64,000 nt of DNA from Aeromicrobium terrae (GCF_008039565.1 NZ_VDUX01000007.1:113021-177020); one strand, 5' to 3'. Numbered from the stretch's first letter, positions 7,436 to 16,124 are shown. Notes: generated by a model not told the origin, from the sequence alone. Program-made: numbers and translations.

Positions 7436-7839
7436 TGAGCAGCTATCGGTTGGACCGCAGCGTCGCCCTCGTCACCGTGGGCGTCTGCCTCGTCGTGTCC
7501 GCGGTCGCCGTGTTCGTCGCGTTCGTGGCGTCCGACTGGCTCCGCGTGCTGGCCGCGGTGGTGGCGGCGGTGGCCGTGCTCGTCGCTCTCCGCTTCGCCC
7601 TCCGCCCACCGGTGGTCCTCCGCCTCGACGCCGACGGCTACCGGTCCCGGTCGGCCACCGGCCGCTGGCTCGATGTCGAGGACGTCACGTTCTCCGACGA
7701 CGTCCTCCGCCTCCGCCGCACCGACGGGACCGAGCAGCGTCTGCCCCTCGGCTTCGCCGGCGCCTCCCGCCTCGCCCTGCTCCGCGACGTCCACGAGCAC
7801 CTCAACGCCGCCAACGGGTATCGACGCTTCGAGGGCTGA
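7435..7839 (+). CDS. Small membrane protein with a PH-like C-terminal domain
   Basis: This 134-residue protein has two N-terminal membrane helices (about residues 8-57, VALVTVGVCLVVSAVAVFVAF and WLRVLAAVVAAVAVLVALR). A soluble domain of about 75 residues follows, with a beta-rich pattern (VVLRLDADGYRSRS...WLDVEDVTF...VLRLRRTDG) as in bacterial PH-like/YdbT-type proteins. The function is unknown. ATG 7435 starts on the last base of tRNA-Ser, so it is either translated from RNA released by tRNA 3' processing, read from an unprocessed precursor, or starts later. No other in-frame Met exists within the hydrophobic segment. Confidence 0.65.
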   Translation: MSSYRLDRSVALVTVGVCLVVSAVAVFVAFVASDWLRVLAAVVAAVAVLVALRFALRPPVVLRLDADGYRSRSATGRWLDVEDVTFSDDVLRLRRTDGTEQRLPLGFAGASRLALLRDVHEHLNAANGYRRFEG

Positions 7840-7864
7840 CTGCTTCCACAAGTCCTGGCCCGCC

Positions 7865-7878
7865 GGGACCTTCGCCGG
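7865..7878 (+). promoter_or_regulatory. DosR-box-like half site GGGAC-CTTC-GCCGG
   Basis: The left half and spacer match the island's recurrent GGGACCTTCG motif, but the right half is degenerate. It lies 35 bp upstream of the GTG at 7914, closer than the usual 78-86 bp in this window. If functional it would control the four-gene operon ending with the NRAMP-like transporter. Confidence 0.35.
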
Positions 7879-7913
7879 TGCCCTGCGTCTCGGTCAGCGA
7901 CGAGAGTGGACGT

Positions 7914-8345
7914 GTGAACGGTACGAGTGCACAGGCGCCGGTGCCCTTCGCCTCCGTCACCACGCCGCGAGGCTGGGGCTGGTATCTCGGTGCGTTCTAC
8001 CTGGTGATGGCCGGCATCAACATCGGGCTGACCGTCGCTGACTCTCAGACATACCGACACTTCGCGGACGAGGGCCTGTTCCCGTTCGTGCGCAGCGGCT
8101 GGCGCGACATCGTCATGGCGCATCCAGAGGTGTGGATCGGGCTGCTCGCCGCCGGCGAGATCGCGGTCGGCTTCGCGTTCCTCGCGGCGGGGTGGTGGCG
8201 TCGAGTCGCCTACGCCGCAGCGATCGTCTTCCACGTCGCCCTGATGACGTTCGGGTGGGGCTTCTGGCTGTGGAGCGTTCCGGCGATCACGATCCTGACC
8301 GCCGGTATGCGGCACGACCGACCGGCTGTGGCGGGCGCATCATGA
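7914..8345 (+). CDS. Four-helix membrane protein, paralogue of the gene at 45243
   Basis: This is a protein of 143 residues from GTG 7914, preceded by GAGAG. It has four hydrophobic segments. Landmarks are FADEGLFPFVRSGWRDIVMAHPEVWIGLL and WGFWLWSVPAITIL. The second four-helix protein at 45243 shares FADxxxxxFVRxxWRxxV...GLLIAFE and the W-x-LWSVP ending, so the two are paralogues at opposite ends of the stress island. The function is unknown. Its stop overlaps the next start (ATGA), and the operon continues through a YjdF-like protein, a PRC-barrel protein and an NRAMP-like transporter. Confidence 0.7.
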   Translation: MNGTSAQAPVPFASVTTPRGWGWYLGAFYLVMAGINIGLTVADSQTYRHFADEGLFPFVRSGWRDIVMAHPEVWIGLLAAGEIAVGFAFLAAGWWRRVAYAAAIVFHVALMTFGWGFWLWSVPAITILTAGMRHDRPAVAGAS

Positions 8346-8965
8346 GTGTCGCGCGGGCGGAGCGGGCTCCGGAGAGGGTCACGCCCAGCTCGGACCTGCA
8401 GGTGGTGGCAGCCATCGACCTGCTCGCCAAGTTGATCCTGGTCCTCTTCCTGGTGCGCGTCAGCGTGGATCGGGCGTGGGGCCACATGGAGGGCAAGGCG
8501 CCGCTGACCCGAGCGATCGTGTATCCGTGCCTCGGGGCTGTGGTGCCGTTGCTCCACCTGGTCCGAAACCGTGCTGAGCCGTACCCGTGGGCGGCCGACC
8601 TGCTGGTCACGCTCGCCGGCTTCTCCGACATCCTGGGAAACCGGCTGGACCTCTACGACCGGATCCGGTGGTTCGACGACTGGATGCACGTCATGAACAC
8701 CGGCTTCGTCGCTGCGGCCGTCCTGCTGCTGACGACCACCAGCGCGACGCTCGGCCGACTCCTGGAGAGATCCGTGGCCGTGGGCATGACGACGTCCCTG
8801 GTCTGGGAGGTCTGGGAGTACTTCGCCTTCGTCACGCGGTCGCCGGAGCACCCCGACGCGTATGCCGACACCGTGGGTGATCTCGCGCTCGGTTGGATCG
8901 GTGCGCTCACCGCCGCCATCGTCGTGGCGGAGATTCGCCGTCGGCATGCTGGTGCACGCGAGTAA
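8342..8965 (+). CDS. Membrane protein resembling the DUF2238/YjdF family
   Basis: This 207-residue protein has about five or six membrane helices. The segment WFDDWMHVMNTGFVAAA and the later LVWEVWEYFAF followed by DTVGDLALGWIGA resemble the acidic and His residues conserved in DUF2238 (YjdF) proteins, which have no firm function. The family assignment rests on these motifs only. It is coupled to the upstream four-helix gene by ATGA and followed 19 bases later by the PRC-barrel gene, so it is the second gene of the NRAMP operon. Confidence 0.65.
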   Translation: MSVARAERAPERVTPSSDLQVVAAIDLLAKLILVLFLVRVSVDRAWGHMEGKAPLTRAIVYPCLGAVVPLLHLVRNRAEPYPWAADLLVTLAGFSDILGNRLDLYDRIRWFDDWMHVMNTGFVAAAVLLLTTTSATLGRLLERSVAVGMTTSLVWEVWEYFAFVTRSPEHPDAYADTVGDLALGWIGALTAAIVVAEIRRRHAGARE

Positions 8966-8984
8966 CGCGCTGGGAGCATGAGGC

Positions 8985-9788
8985 ATGACTGCCCACCTCG
9001 AGCTGAGCCGCGTGCTCGGGTGTCCCGTGGTCACGGCCGATGGGGTCCGGGCCGGAGTCGTCGCCGACCTCACGGCGCGCCTGCCGGGTGGAGCGCCGCG
9101 CGTCGAACGGCTCGCCGTTGGCACACGGCGGCGAGCGGAATACCTCGTCCCGTGGTCGTCGGTGCAGACGGTCGACGCCGGGATGGTCCGACTGTCGAGC
9201 CCGGCACAGGCTCTCGATCGTGACCACCGGATCGGCGGCGGAGGACTGACCGATCGCGCGCTGAGCGAGGAGGAGATCCTGCTCGGCCGTGACGTCATGG
9301 ACAGCCAGGTGGTCGACCTCGCCGGGCTCCGGCTCTCGCGGGTGTCGGACGTGCTGCTCGAGACCGCGGAGGACGGCGTCTGGGTCGCTGCGGTCGACCT
9401 CGGCATCGGGGCCGTGCTGGCGCGCCTCGGGCTTCGTCGGCTCGGCGAGCGGCTGCCACCGGTAGTCGTCGCGTGGGAGGACCTGCACCTGGCCTCGCCG
9501 CGGGGCCACAGCGTGCAGCTGGCCACGGCGGCAGAACAACTTCGTCGCCTGGACGCCGCCACGCTGAGCGCGGTCGTGACCCGCATGCCGACGGAGCCAG
9601 CCACCGACGTCCTGCGCGCGATCGGCCCGGAGCACGCGGACCGCGTCCTTCGGGCCAGTCACGCCGTGCACCGTCGACGGCTCCGCGACGAGCTGGTGGG
9701 GGAGCCGTCACCGCGGTTGCGTCGTTCGCGACGGACGGCCGGGTGGCGGGTCCACCGATCTCCCCATGGCACGGGTGAGGAGTCATGA
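8985..9788 (+). CDS. PRC-barrel/MgtE-N-like cytoplasmic protein
   Basis: This 267-residue soluble protein starts with a PRC-barrel-like region repeated about twice (residues 5-75 and 100-165; VVTADGVRAGVVADLTARL and VVDLAGLRLSRVSDVLLET). A region like the MgtE N-terminal superhelix follows (LDAATLSAVVTRMPTEPATDVLRAIGPEHADRVL). This combination commonly sits beside NRAMP-type transporters in actinobacteria and is thought to sense or gate metal uptake, though that is inferred. The C-terminus is strongly basic. Its stop overlaps the start of the transporter by 4 bases. Confidence 0.75.
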   Translation: MTAHLELSRVLGCPVVTADGVRAGVVADLTARLPGGAPRVERLAVGTRRRAEYLVPWSSVQTVDAGMVRLSSPAQALDRDHRIGGGGLTDRALSEEEILLGRDVMDSQVVDLAGLRLSRVSDVLLETAEDGVWVAAVDLGIGAVLARLGLRRLGERLPPVVVAWEDLHLASPRGHSVQLATAAEQLRRLDAATLSAVVTRMPTEPATDVLRAIGPEHADRVLRASHAVHRRRLRDELVGEPSPRLRRSRRTAGWRVHRSPHGTGEES

Positions 9789-11035
9789 CGTCCGCGACGC
9801 GAGAGGCGGTCGGTCGTGGGTGGCGGGTTCGGCTGCTCGCCCTCGTGGCGGTGGTCGGACCCGGACTGCTCGCAGGTTTGTCGGACGACGATCCGCCGGG
9901 CATCACGACGTACTCCGTCCTCGGCGCGGACTACGGGTATGAGCTGCTGTGGGTTCTGCTGCTGTCGACGTGCGCCTTGATCGTCTTTCACGCCCTCGCC
10001 GTGCGCATGGGTGTCGTCACGAGCCAGGGCCTGATCGGGCTCGTGCGCGACCGGTACGGGGTACGGGTCGGCGCTCTCGCGCTCGTCCTGCTCCTCGTCG
10101 CGAACCTCGGCACGACCTGTGCCGAGCTGGCAGGGATCGCCGCAGGTTCCGAGCTCTTCGGAGTCAGCCGATACATCTCCGTGCCGCTGGTCGCCGCCGT
10201 GGTCACGTTGCTCGTCCTCAAGGGCGCCTTCCACCGGGTGGAGCACATCCTGATGGCGCTGGCCGCGGCGTTCGTCTCGTACCTCGCCGCGGGGTTCTTC
10301 GCCCACCCGGACTGGGGTCAGGCGGCGGGCGGACTGGTGACACCCCGCATGCCGCTCACCGAGGACGCGATCCTCGTCGTGACGGCCACCGTGGGAACGA
10401 CGCTGGCGCCGTGGGGCCTGAGCTTCATCCAGTCGTACGCCGTCGACAAGAAGCTGAGGACCAGCGACCTGCGCTACGAGCGGATCGACGTCGTCGTCGG
10501 CTCGGTGCTGACCGGCGTCATCGGCTTCTTCATCGTCGTCACCTGCGCCGCCACGCTGCACGTCCAAGGCGTCTCGATCGACTCCGCGGCTGATGCCGCC
10601 GAGGCGCTCGAGCCGCTGGCCGGCACGTACGCGCGGGCGCTGTTCGGGATCGGCCTGCTCGGCGCCGCCGTGCTCGCGGCGGCGATCCTGCCGCTCTCCA
10701 CGGCATACTCCGTCTGCGAGTACGTGGGTCACGAGGGCGCGCTGAACGACGGGTTCCGTCAGGCGCCTTACTTCTACTCGACCTACGTCGGTCTCGTCGG
10801 CCTGGCCGCGACCCTGGTGCTTCTTCCCGGTGTCTCGCTCGTCCCGCTGCTGGTGCTCACGCAGGTGCTCAACGCCGTGCTGCTGCTGCCGTTGATGGTG
10901 CTCATGCACCGGCTCTCCCGCGACGGTCAGCTGATGGGCGGTTTCGTCGTGGGCCGGGGCCTCGCCCTCCTGCACGTCGGGACGATCGCGCTTGTCGGCG
11001 GTTGCATCGCGGCGTTGCTGTCGATCTCGCTCTGA
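9785..11035 (+). CDS. NRAMP-like divalent metal transporter with non-canonical motifs
   Basis: This 416-residue, roughly 11-helix protein has the APC-fold NRAMP layout. Helix 1 carries SDDDPPGITTYS (residues 33-44) where classic NRAMPs have DPGN. Helix 6 carries TTLAPWGLSF (205-214) where classic Mn/Fe transporters have the metal-coordinating Met and His of MPHN. It therefore belongs to the NRAMP-related branch that includes Mg- or Al-type transporters, and the ion cannot be assumed to be Mn2+ or Fe2+. It is the last gene of a four-gene operon and is preceded by a PRC-barrel/MgtE-N-like partner. It converges on the alcohol dehydrogenase gene with a 4-base gap. Confidence 0.85.
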   Translation: MTSATREAVGRGWRVRLLALVAVVGPGLLAGLSDDDPPGITTYSVLGADYGYELLWVLLLSTCALIVFHALAVRMGVVTSQGLIGLVRDRYGVRVGALALVLLLVANLGTTCAELAGIAAGSELFGVSRYISVPLVAAVVTLLVLKGAFHRVEHILMALAAAFVSYLAAGFFAHPDWGQAAGGLVTPRMPLTEDAILVVTATVGTTLAPWGLSFIQSYAVDKKLRTSDLRYERIDVVVGSVLTGVIGFFIVVTCAATLHVQGVSIDSAADAAEALEPLAGTYARALFGIGLLGAAVLAAAILPLSTAYSVCEYVGHEGALNDGFRQAPYFYSTYVGLVGLAATLVLLPGVSLVPLLVLTQVLNAVLLLPLMVLMHRLSRDGQLMGGFVVGRGLALLHVGTIALVGGCIAALLSISL

Positions 11036-11039
11036 GGCC

Positions 11040-12074
11040 TCAGGGGACGACGACCGCTCGACCGCGGATGTCGTCCTCACCCAGTCTCCGGTAGGCCTCG
11101 GACGCCTCGTCCAGCGAAAACCGCTCGGTCTCCACGGACACCTGGCCCGTGCGGGCCAGCGCGATGATCTCCTCGAGCTCGGGCCGAGTCCCCCAATAGG
11201 TGTTGCGCACCCGGACACCGAACGGGGTCGAGAAGAACCCCGCGGGAAGCACGCCGCCGCCGATCCCGACGATGACGATCGATCCGTCGATCCGGACGCA
11301 GGTGCGCGCCGTCTCGAGCGTGGCGGACGATCCGACGAAGTCGAGGACGACGTCCGCCCCGACCTCGCCGGTGAGGTGGCGGACTTTGTGTGCGGCGTCC
11401 GCGTCGGAGTGCAGGGCCTCATGAGCACCGACCTTGACCGCCATGTCGAGCTTCTCCTGGTGCACGTCCAAGGCGATGACCTGGCACGCCGAGAGAGCGC
11501 GAAGGATCTGGATGGCGAGGTGCCCGAGGCCGCCGGCCCCGATCACCACGGCGGTGCTGCCCGGTGCAAGGTGGCTGAGCTCGCCGCTGATGGCGTGGTA
11601 CGGGGTCAGGCCGGCGTCGGTCAGGGCGACGATCTCGACCGGATCCAGCCCACCGATCGGCACGAGGTGCCGGGGGTCGTCGACGATCATGAGCTCGGCC
11701 ATCGCGCCGGGAACGCCGAGTCCAGGTGGCATGATCCCGGCAGCCGCGGCGCGGGTGCAGTAGTTCTCCGCGCCCCTCAGGCAGGCGTCGCACCGGCCGC
11801 ACCCCCAAGGGCCGTAGACGGCGACGGCGTCACCCACCTCCACGCCCGCGGCGCCGGGGCCGAGCTCGGCGACCACACCGGCGCCCTCGTGGCCGAGGGT
11901 CAGCGGCAGACCGTAGACGTAGTGATCCTCGGGCAGTCCCATGATGAAGAGGTCCGAGTGGCAGATCCCGGCGGCCGTGACCTCCAGGAGCACCTGTCCC
12001 GGTCCGGGGACCGGCTTCGGCACCTCGACCACCTCGGGTGGCTTCCCGATCGCGCGGTACTGCAGGGCGCGCAT
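11040..12074 (-). CDS. Zinc-dependent alcohol dehydrogenase (NAD(P))
   Basis: This is a protein of 344 residues from ATG 12074. Catalytic zinc ligands are C38 in GICHSD and H62-E63 in GHEG, with D153 as a likely third. Structural zinc is bound by four cysteines in CGRCDACLRGAENYC (92, 95, 98, 106). The Rossmann loop is GAGGLGHLA at 179. It reversibly oxidises alcohols to aldehydes. It is the last gene of a flavodoxin-USP-ADH operon; its start is 4 bases after the USP stop. In a hypoxic setting it could re-oxidise NADH by reducing aldehydes, which is inference. Confidence 0.92.
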   Translation of the reverse strand: MRALQYRAIGKPPEVVEVPKPVPGPGQVLLEVTAAGICHSDLFIMGLPEDHYVYGLPLTLGHEGAGVVAELGPGAAGVEVGDAVAVYGPWGCGRCDACLRGAENYCTRAAAAGIMPPGLGVPGAMAELMIVDDPRHLVPIGGLDPVEIVALTDAGLTPYHAISGELSHLAPGSTAVVIGAGGLGHLAIQILRALSACQVIALDVHQEKLDMAVKVGAHEALHSDADAAHKVRHLTGEVGADVVLDFVGSSATLETARTCVRIDGSIVIVGIGGGVLPAGFFSTPFGVRVRNTYWGTRPELEEIIALARTGQVSVETERFSLDEASEAYRRLGEDDIRGRAVVVP

Positions 12075-12078
12075 GACG

Positions 12079-12963
12079 TCAGTGGGCCGACCGAACGCCT
12101 GCGGCGCCGGCGTGGGTGGTTCCGTAGGCGGGGTCGACGACGACGAGCGGACACTGGGCCACCGTCGTGAGGCGGTACGCGACACCGCGGCCGAAGAGGT
12201 CGGCGTGACGGGGCCGGCCGACGACCATGAGCTCGGACCGCTCGGAGAGGTCGGCCAGGCTCGCCACGACGTAGTCGTCAGCAGCGACCCTGGTGGCGAC
12301 GACCACGTCGGGAAACTCCGACCGCCAGCCGGCGAGCACCTCGGCCAGGCCGCGCCGTCCGGACTCGGTCTCGGCAGTGTCCAAGCCCTCGGGGACGACG
12401 TGGAGCACGAGCAGCGTGGCGTGCCGGGCCGCAGCCGTCTCGAACGCGAAGCGCAGCGGGCCCGCGGCCGTGTGGTCGGACTCGATGGCGACGCAGACGC
12501 CGCCGTAGAGCGTCGACAGGTCATGGACCGGAGGCACGACGACCACGGGGCACGCAGCGTGCAGAGCGAGGTGACGTGCCACGGCACCTCCGAACGCTCG
12601 CTCGAACCACGAGACGTCGTCGGTCCCGAGCACCAGCAGCTGCGGCTGCACGTCGTTCACGAACGCGTCGATGACCTCGACCGCGGAACCGAGCTCGGCC
12701 ACGTAGTGAGTTGAAGGGCGCTCGCTGAGCCGGGTGACGACGCTCTCGGCGTCGCTGAGGACGTTCTTCGCGTCCTCTGCCGCAGCCGCGATCAAGGCTT
12801 GCGACGGCACCACGCCGGCGACCACGTCCGCCGTCCCGTAGGCGTGCAGGACGATGAGCGGAACACCCCTGCGGATCGCCTCCTGGGCCGCGAAGGTGAC
12901 GACCGCGGGCTGGTCGGCCTCGACCGCGACGAGGACGGGTCCTGTCGTGTCGCGGGTGCTCAT
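12079..12963 (-). CDS. Universal stress protein, tandem UspA domains, degenerate ATP loops
   Basis: This 294-residue protein has two UspA folds (about 8-150 and 155-285). Both domain ends show the usual CPVVVVPP/CPLVVVDP strand, but the ATP-binding G-x2-G-x9-G-S loop is lost in both (GTDDVSWFERAFGG and GRPRHADLFGRG). The GTDDVSWFER element is shared with the USPs at 25252 and 32914 and defines a subfamily in this island. USPs promote survival under starvation or hypoxia; in M. tuberculosis several belong to the DosR regulon. It overlaps the upstream flavodoxin gene by 4 bases. Confidence 0.9.
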   Translation of the reverse strand: MSTRDTTGPVLVAVEADQPAVVTFAAQEAIRRGVPLIVLHAYGTADVVAGVVPSQALIAAAAEDAKNVLSDAESVVTRLSERPSTHYVAELGSAVEVIDAFVNDVQPQLLVLGTDDVSWFERAFGGAVARHLALHAACPVVVVPPVHDLSTLYGGVCVAIESDHTAAGPLRFAFETAAARHATLLVLHVVPEGLDTAETESGRRGLAEVLAGWRSEFPDVVVATRVAADDYVVASLADLSERSELMVVGRPRHADLFGRGVAYRLTTVAQCPLVVVDPAYGTTHAGAAGVRSAH

Positions 12964-13520
12964 GACTTGTCCTTGGTGACGGCGGCATCGAGCTCCTGCG
13001 CGATGCTGTCGGCCCAGGCGTCGATGGCGGCCCAGTCACGGAGGTCGCCCTCGGGTGCCCTGGCGGCGCGCGCGATCCAGCGCTCCCAGAACGACAGCAG
13101 GCGTGAGTCGAGCCGCCCGCCGAAGACGGCGTGGTCCCGGACCCCGAGCGGCTTGACGCGTCGGTCGGCGGTGATGAGGTCGCGGTCCTCGCCGGCGACA
13201 CCCGAGATGGGTCCGCTGCTGAACAACCAGATCTCCATGCTCGGGTCCAGGCGGTCGAGCGCCTCGCGGGCGGGCCGCAGCCAGCGGCCGAGGTAGATCG
13301 CGCTCCCGAGGATCACGACGTCGGCGTCGTCGATCGTGGGCCAGTCGAGGACGTCGGCGTGGACCACCGACCAGCTGGGAAGGTCGGTGCGCAGTCGCGT
13401 GGCGATGCGGTCGGCGATCTCCGCGGTCGCGCCGTGCCGGGAGGCGGCGGCGACGACGATGCGGCTGCGGTGGACCTCGACCGACGTGTAAGTCTCGGCC
13501 GGTGTGTCGGTGGTGCCCAT
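12960..13520 (-). CDS. Flavodoxin-domain protein
   Basis: This is a protein of 186 residues from ATG 13520, with AGGAG 5 bases upstream. The FMN-binding phosphate loop is AAASRHGATAEIADRIA (about 25-41). The flavin-contact loop is VVILGSAIYLGRWL. This resembles HemG-type protoporphyrinogen oxidases and other flavodoxin-fold redox proteins; without flanking heme genes, a general electron-transfer role is safer. It is first in the flavodoxin-USP-ADH operon, with a near-perfect DosR-like box 80 bp upstream. A paralogue lies at 26105. Confidence 0.85.
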   Translation of the reverse strand: MGTTDTPAETYTSVEVHRSRIVVAAASRHGATAEIADRIATRLRTDLPSWSVVHADVLDWPTIDDADVVILGSAIYLGRWLRPAREALDRLDPSMEIWLFSSGPISGVAGEDRDLITADRRVKPLGVRDHAVFGGRLDSRLLSFWERWIARAARAPEGDLRDWAAIDAWADSIAQELDAAVTKDKS

Positions 13521-13600
13521 GGCTGCTCCTCGTGCTGCTGGGGTCTTCAGGATCGGTCGGGGACCGGCCAGCCCGACACGGCCGCTCGGCGGTACTTCGG

Positions 13601-13614
13601 AGGACGAAGGTCCC
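13601..13614 (-). promoter_or_regulatory. DosR-box-like site GGGAC-CTTC-GTCCT
   Basis: Read on the minus strand the site is GGGACCTTCGTCCT, with complementary GGAC/GTCC half-sites around a CTTC spacer. It lies 80 bp upstream of the flavodoxin ATG (13520) and just after the ABC permease stop. The architecture GGGAC-N4-GTCCC equals that of the M. tuberculosis DosR box. Confidence 0.65.
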
Positions 13615-13618
13615 GGTC

Positions 13619-15205
13619 TCAGCCGAGGTCGCGCACCCGGAACCGAGCGACGGCCGCCGTGAGCGCCACGACGCCAAGAGCCAGTAGCGCCGTGGCCGCT
13701 GCCGGGTCGAACGGCTCGACCGGCATCGCGGGGGCGTGCGAGTACGGGGACAGGTTGACCACCCAGTCCGGCAGGCGGAGCAGCTCGCCGAGCTGCCCGA
13801 CGGTGACGAAGGCGGCCAAGAACACCCAGCCGACGTGGTGCCAGGTGCAGCGCCACGACCACGCCACCGCGGTGAGCAGGACGACGAGACAGACGGCGGG
13901 CGCCTGGCCGAGCGCCGCCGCCACCAGGCTGCGGACGCTCGACGTGAGGGTCCCTTCCTCCGCCCCGAAGCCCACGCCCATGCAGACGCCGGTGACGACG
14001 AGGAGCCAGAGCGAACCGGCGAGGGCCACGACGAGGTGCGACCCGATGATCGCGCCGCGAGACCCCTCGGCAGCCATGAGCTCGTCAGTGCGCCCGGACC
14101 GTTCGTCCTCGCCGGCCTGCGCGATGACGCTGATGCCGAAGCAGGTGAGGACGACGGCCGACACGGACAGCTCGGCGGCGAGCAGAGTCTCCTGGATCAC
14201 GCCGACGCCCCCGAGTCGCTCGATCATCTCCCGGGCGCTGCTGGAGTCGAGCATGTCGCTGATGTCCGGTGCCACGGTGCCGAAGAAGACGGACAGCGCG
14301 GCCACGGCGACGGTCCAGATCAGCAGCGACGCCCGGTGTCCTCGCACCGTCACTGCCAGCACGGAACGCAGGCGTGGGGAGGCCTGCGCGGGCCCGGTGC
14401 GCTCCGCGACCAGCCCGGAACCGAGATCGCGACGGCCGCGGACCAGGGCTGCTGACGTGATCAGTCCGACGGCGGTCAGGGCGTACAGGGCGAGAACCCA
14501 CCAACGCGGCTCGGACCAGGCCCGCAGCTGGGTGGACCAGCCGAACGGCGAGGCCCAGCGCAAGGCGTGAAGCGGTCCGGTGCTGGTGTCGCCGACCGCC
14601 CGGAACGCGTAGAGGACGGCGATGGCGCCGGCGGAGAACGCAGCGCACGTCCGCGAGCTGGCGGAGAGCTGGCACGCGATCGCGGTGAGTCCAACGCTGA
14701 CCAGCCCGACGCCGGCCCAGGAGGCGCCGAAGGCGAGCGAGCCCTCGAGTGGCAGACCGCCGGCGAGGTCGGCGAGACCGGCCAGGGCGCCGAGGACGAG
14801 GCTCAGCCCGCAGCCGAGGAGGACGGCGGCGGCCAGCGGAGCGGTGCTGCGGACGGCGGTCCCACCGACCAGCTCGGTGAGTCCCGACTCCTCGTCGGTG
14901 CGGGTGTGCCGGCGGATGACGACGACCATGAAGACCGCCACGAAGACGGCGTACAGGACGGTGAGCTTCGTCATCGCCAGCTCGCCGATGCTCGTCACGT
15001 CGACGACCGGGCCGTAGAGCGCCACGATTGACGGGCTGGAGTTGATCGCCTCCGCAGCGCGCACCCGCTCCGCGAGACTGGGGTAGAGGGAGGTCGTCGC
15101 CTCGGCCGAGGCGTAGCAGACCCCCACGAGCAGCAGCAGCCAGATCGCCACGAGGACACGGTCCCGGCGCAGCGCCAGTCGCGTCAGCAGCAGGGTGCCC
15201 GTCAT
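13619..15205 (-). CDS. ABC exporter permease, two-repeat ABC-2 type
   Basis: This 528-residue protein has about twelve hydrophobic helices arranged as two similar halves, as in the large single-chain permeases annotated as exporters of polyketide antibiotics (TipAB-like). The first half begins LLTRLALRRDRVLVAIWLLLLV. The extracellular loop after helix 1 carries AEAINSSPSIVALYGP, and the second half has DMLDSSSAREMIERLGG at the equivalent place. It pairs with the ATPase encoded upstream (4-base overlap). The cargo is unknown. The ATPase and permease follow a USP gene in the same transcript, so this may be a stress-induced exporter. Confidence 0.85.
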   Translation of the reverse strand: MTGTLLLTRLALRRDRVLVAIWLLLLVGVCYASAEATTSLYPSLAERVRAAEAINSSPSIVALYGPVVDVTSIGELAMTKLTVLYAVFVAVFMVVVIRRHTRTDEESGLTELVGGTAVRSTAPLAAAVLLGCGLSLVLGALAGLADLAGGLPLEGSLAFGASWAGVGLVSVGLTAIACQLSASSRTCAAFSAGAIAVLYAFRAVGDTSTGPLHALRWASPFGWSTQLRAWSEPRWWVLALYALTAVGLITSAALVRGRRDLGSGLVAERTGPAQASPRLRSVLAVTVRGHRASLLIWTVAVAALSVFFGTVAPDISDMLDSSSAREMIERLGGVGVIQETLLAAELSVSAVVLTCFGISVIAQAGEDERSGRTDELMAAEGSRGAIIGSHLVVALAGSLWLLVVTGVCMGVGFGAEEGTLTSSVRSLVAAALGQAPAVCLVVLLTAVAWSWRCTWHHVGWVFLAAFVTVGQLGELLRLPDWVVNLSPYSHAPAMPVEPFDPAAATALLALGVVALTAAVARFRVRDLG

Positions 15206-16116
15206 GGCCGGTCGTCGTGCGGTTGGCGGTAGGCGTCGAGGAACAGGTCCTCGAGCGTCGGCGGCGTGATCGTCAGGTCCCTGACGCCCGCCCCGGTGAG
15301 TGCAGCCAGGACCGGGGTGAGCGCGTCGGGCTCGACCGTGAACGACAGATCATCACCGTCGGTCTGCACGTCGAAGACGCCGGCCATGGTCGTGAGCGAA
15401 GGCACGGCCTCCTTGACCGTGGCTCGCACCCTGTTGCGACGCAAGTGGCGCAGGTCCGCCAGGGCACCGGACTCCACGACGTGGCCGGCGCGGACGATGG
15501 TCACGTGGTCGACGAGCCGCTCCACCTCGCTCAGGATGTGGCTCGACAGCAGCACCGTCGCGCCGCGTCGAACATGCTCGGCGACGCAGTCGTTGAACTC
15601 CTGCTCCATCAAGGGGTCGAGGCCGGCGGTCGGCTCGTCGAGGACCAGCAGCTCCGGGTCGGTGGCGAAGGCCGCGACGAGCGCCACCTTCTGCCGGTTG
15701 CCCTTGGAGTAGGCCCGTCCCTTCGTGGTCGGGTCCAGCTCGAACCGGTCGATCAGCTCGGCCCGGCGAGACCGCTGCGGGTCGGCGCCGCGCAGGCGGA
15801 TGAAGAGGTCGATGATCTCGCCACCGGTCAGGTTCGGCCACAGGGCGACGTCGCCCGGGACGTAGGCGAGGCGCCGGTGGATGGCGACGGCATCACGCCA
15901 CGGGTCGAGCCCGAAGACGGTGGCGCTGCCGGCGTTGACACGGATGAGTCCGAGCAGCGCACGGATCGTCGTCGACTTGCCCGCGCCGTTGGGTCCGAGG
16001 AACCCGTGCACCTGCCCGCGGGTGACGACCAGGTCGAGGTCGTCGAGCGCCCGCAGGCGCCCGAAACGCTTCACCAGGCCGGCGACCTCGACGACGGGAT
16101 CCATACCGCTCGACAT
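15202..16116 (-). CDS. ABC transporter ATP-binding protein
   Basis: This is a protein of 304 residues from ATG 16116; ATG 16104 is an alternative. Walker A is GPNGAGKST (41-49), the Q-loop region is AYVPGDVALWPNLTG, and Walker B with the catalytic Glu is LLVLDEPTAGLD (156-167). The signature motif is YSKGNRQK rather than LSGGQ, as often seen in drug- or antibiotic-export ATPases of this type. The switch His is in LLSSHILSE. It energises the permease encoded immediately downstream. A long in-frame extension upstream lies in the shadow of a USP gene and was not used. Confidence 0.9.
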   Translation of the reverse strand: MSSGMDPVVEVAGLVKRFGRLRALDDLDLVVTRGQVHGFLGPNGAGKSTTIRALLGLIRVNAGSATVFGLDPWRDAVAIHRRLAYVPGDVALWPNLTGGEIIDLFIRLRGADPQRSRRAELIDRFELDPTTKGRAYSKGNRQKVALVAAFATDPELLVLDEPTAGLDPLMEQEFNDCVAEHVRRGATVLLSSHILSEVERLVDHVTIVRAGHVVESGALADLRHLRRNRVRATVKEAVPSLTTMAGVFDVQTDGDDLSFTVEPDALTPVLAALTGAGVRDLTITPPTLEDLFLDAYRQPHDDRP

Positions 16117-16124
16117 CTCTGGTC

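Noticed and set aside
11040..12587. Long version of the alcohol dehydrogenase (515 codons)
   Set aside because: The extra N-terminal part is the shadow of the USP gene at 12079-12963; ATG 12074 gives the normal family start.
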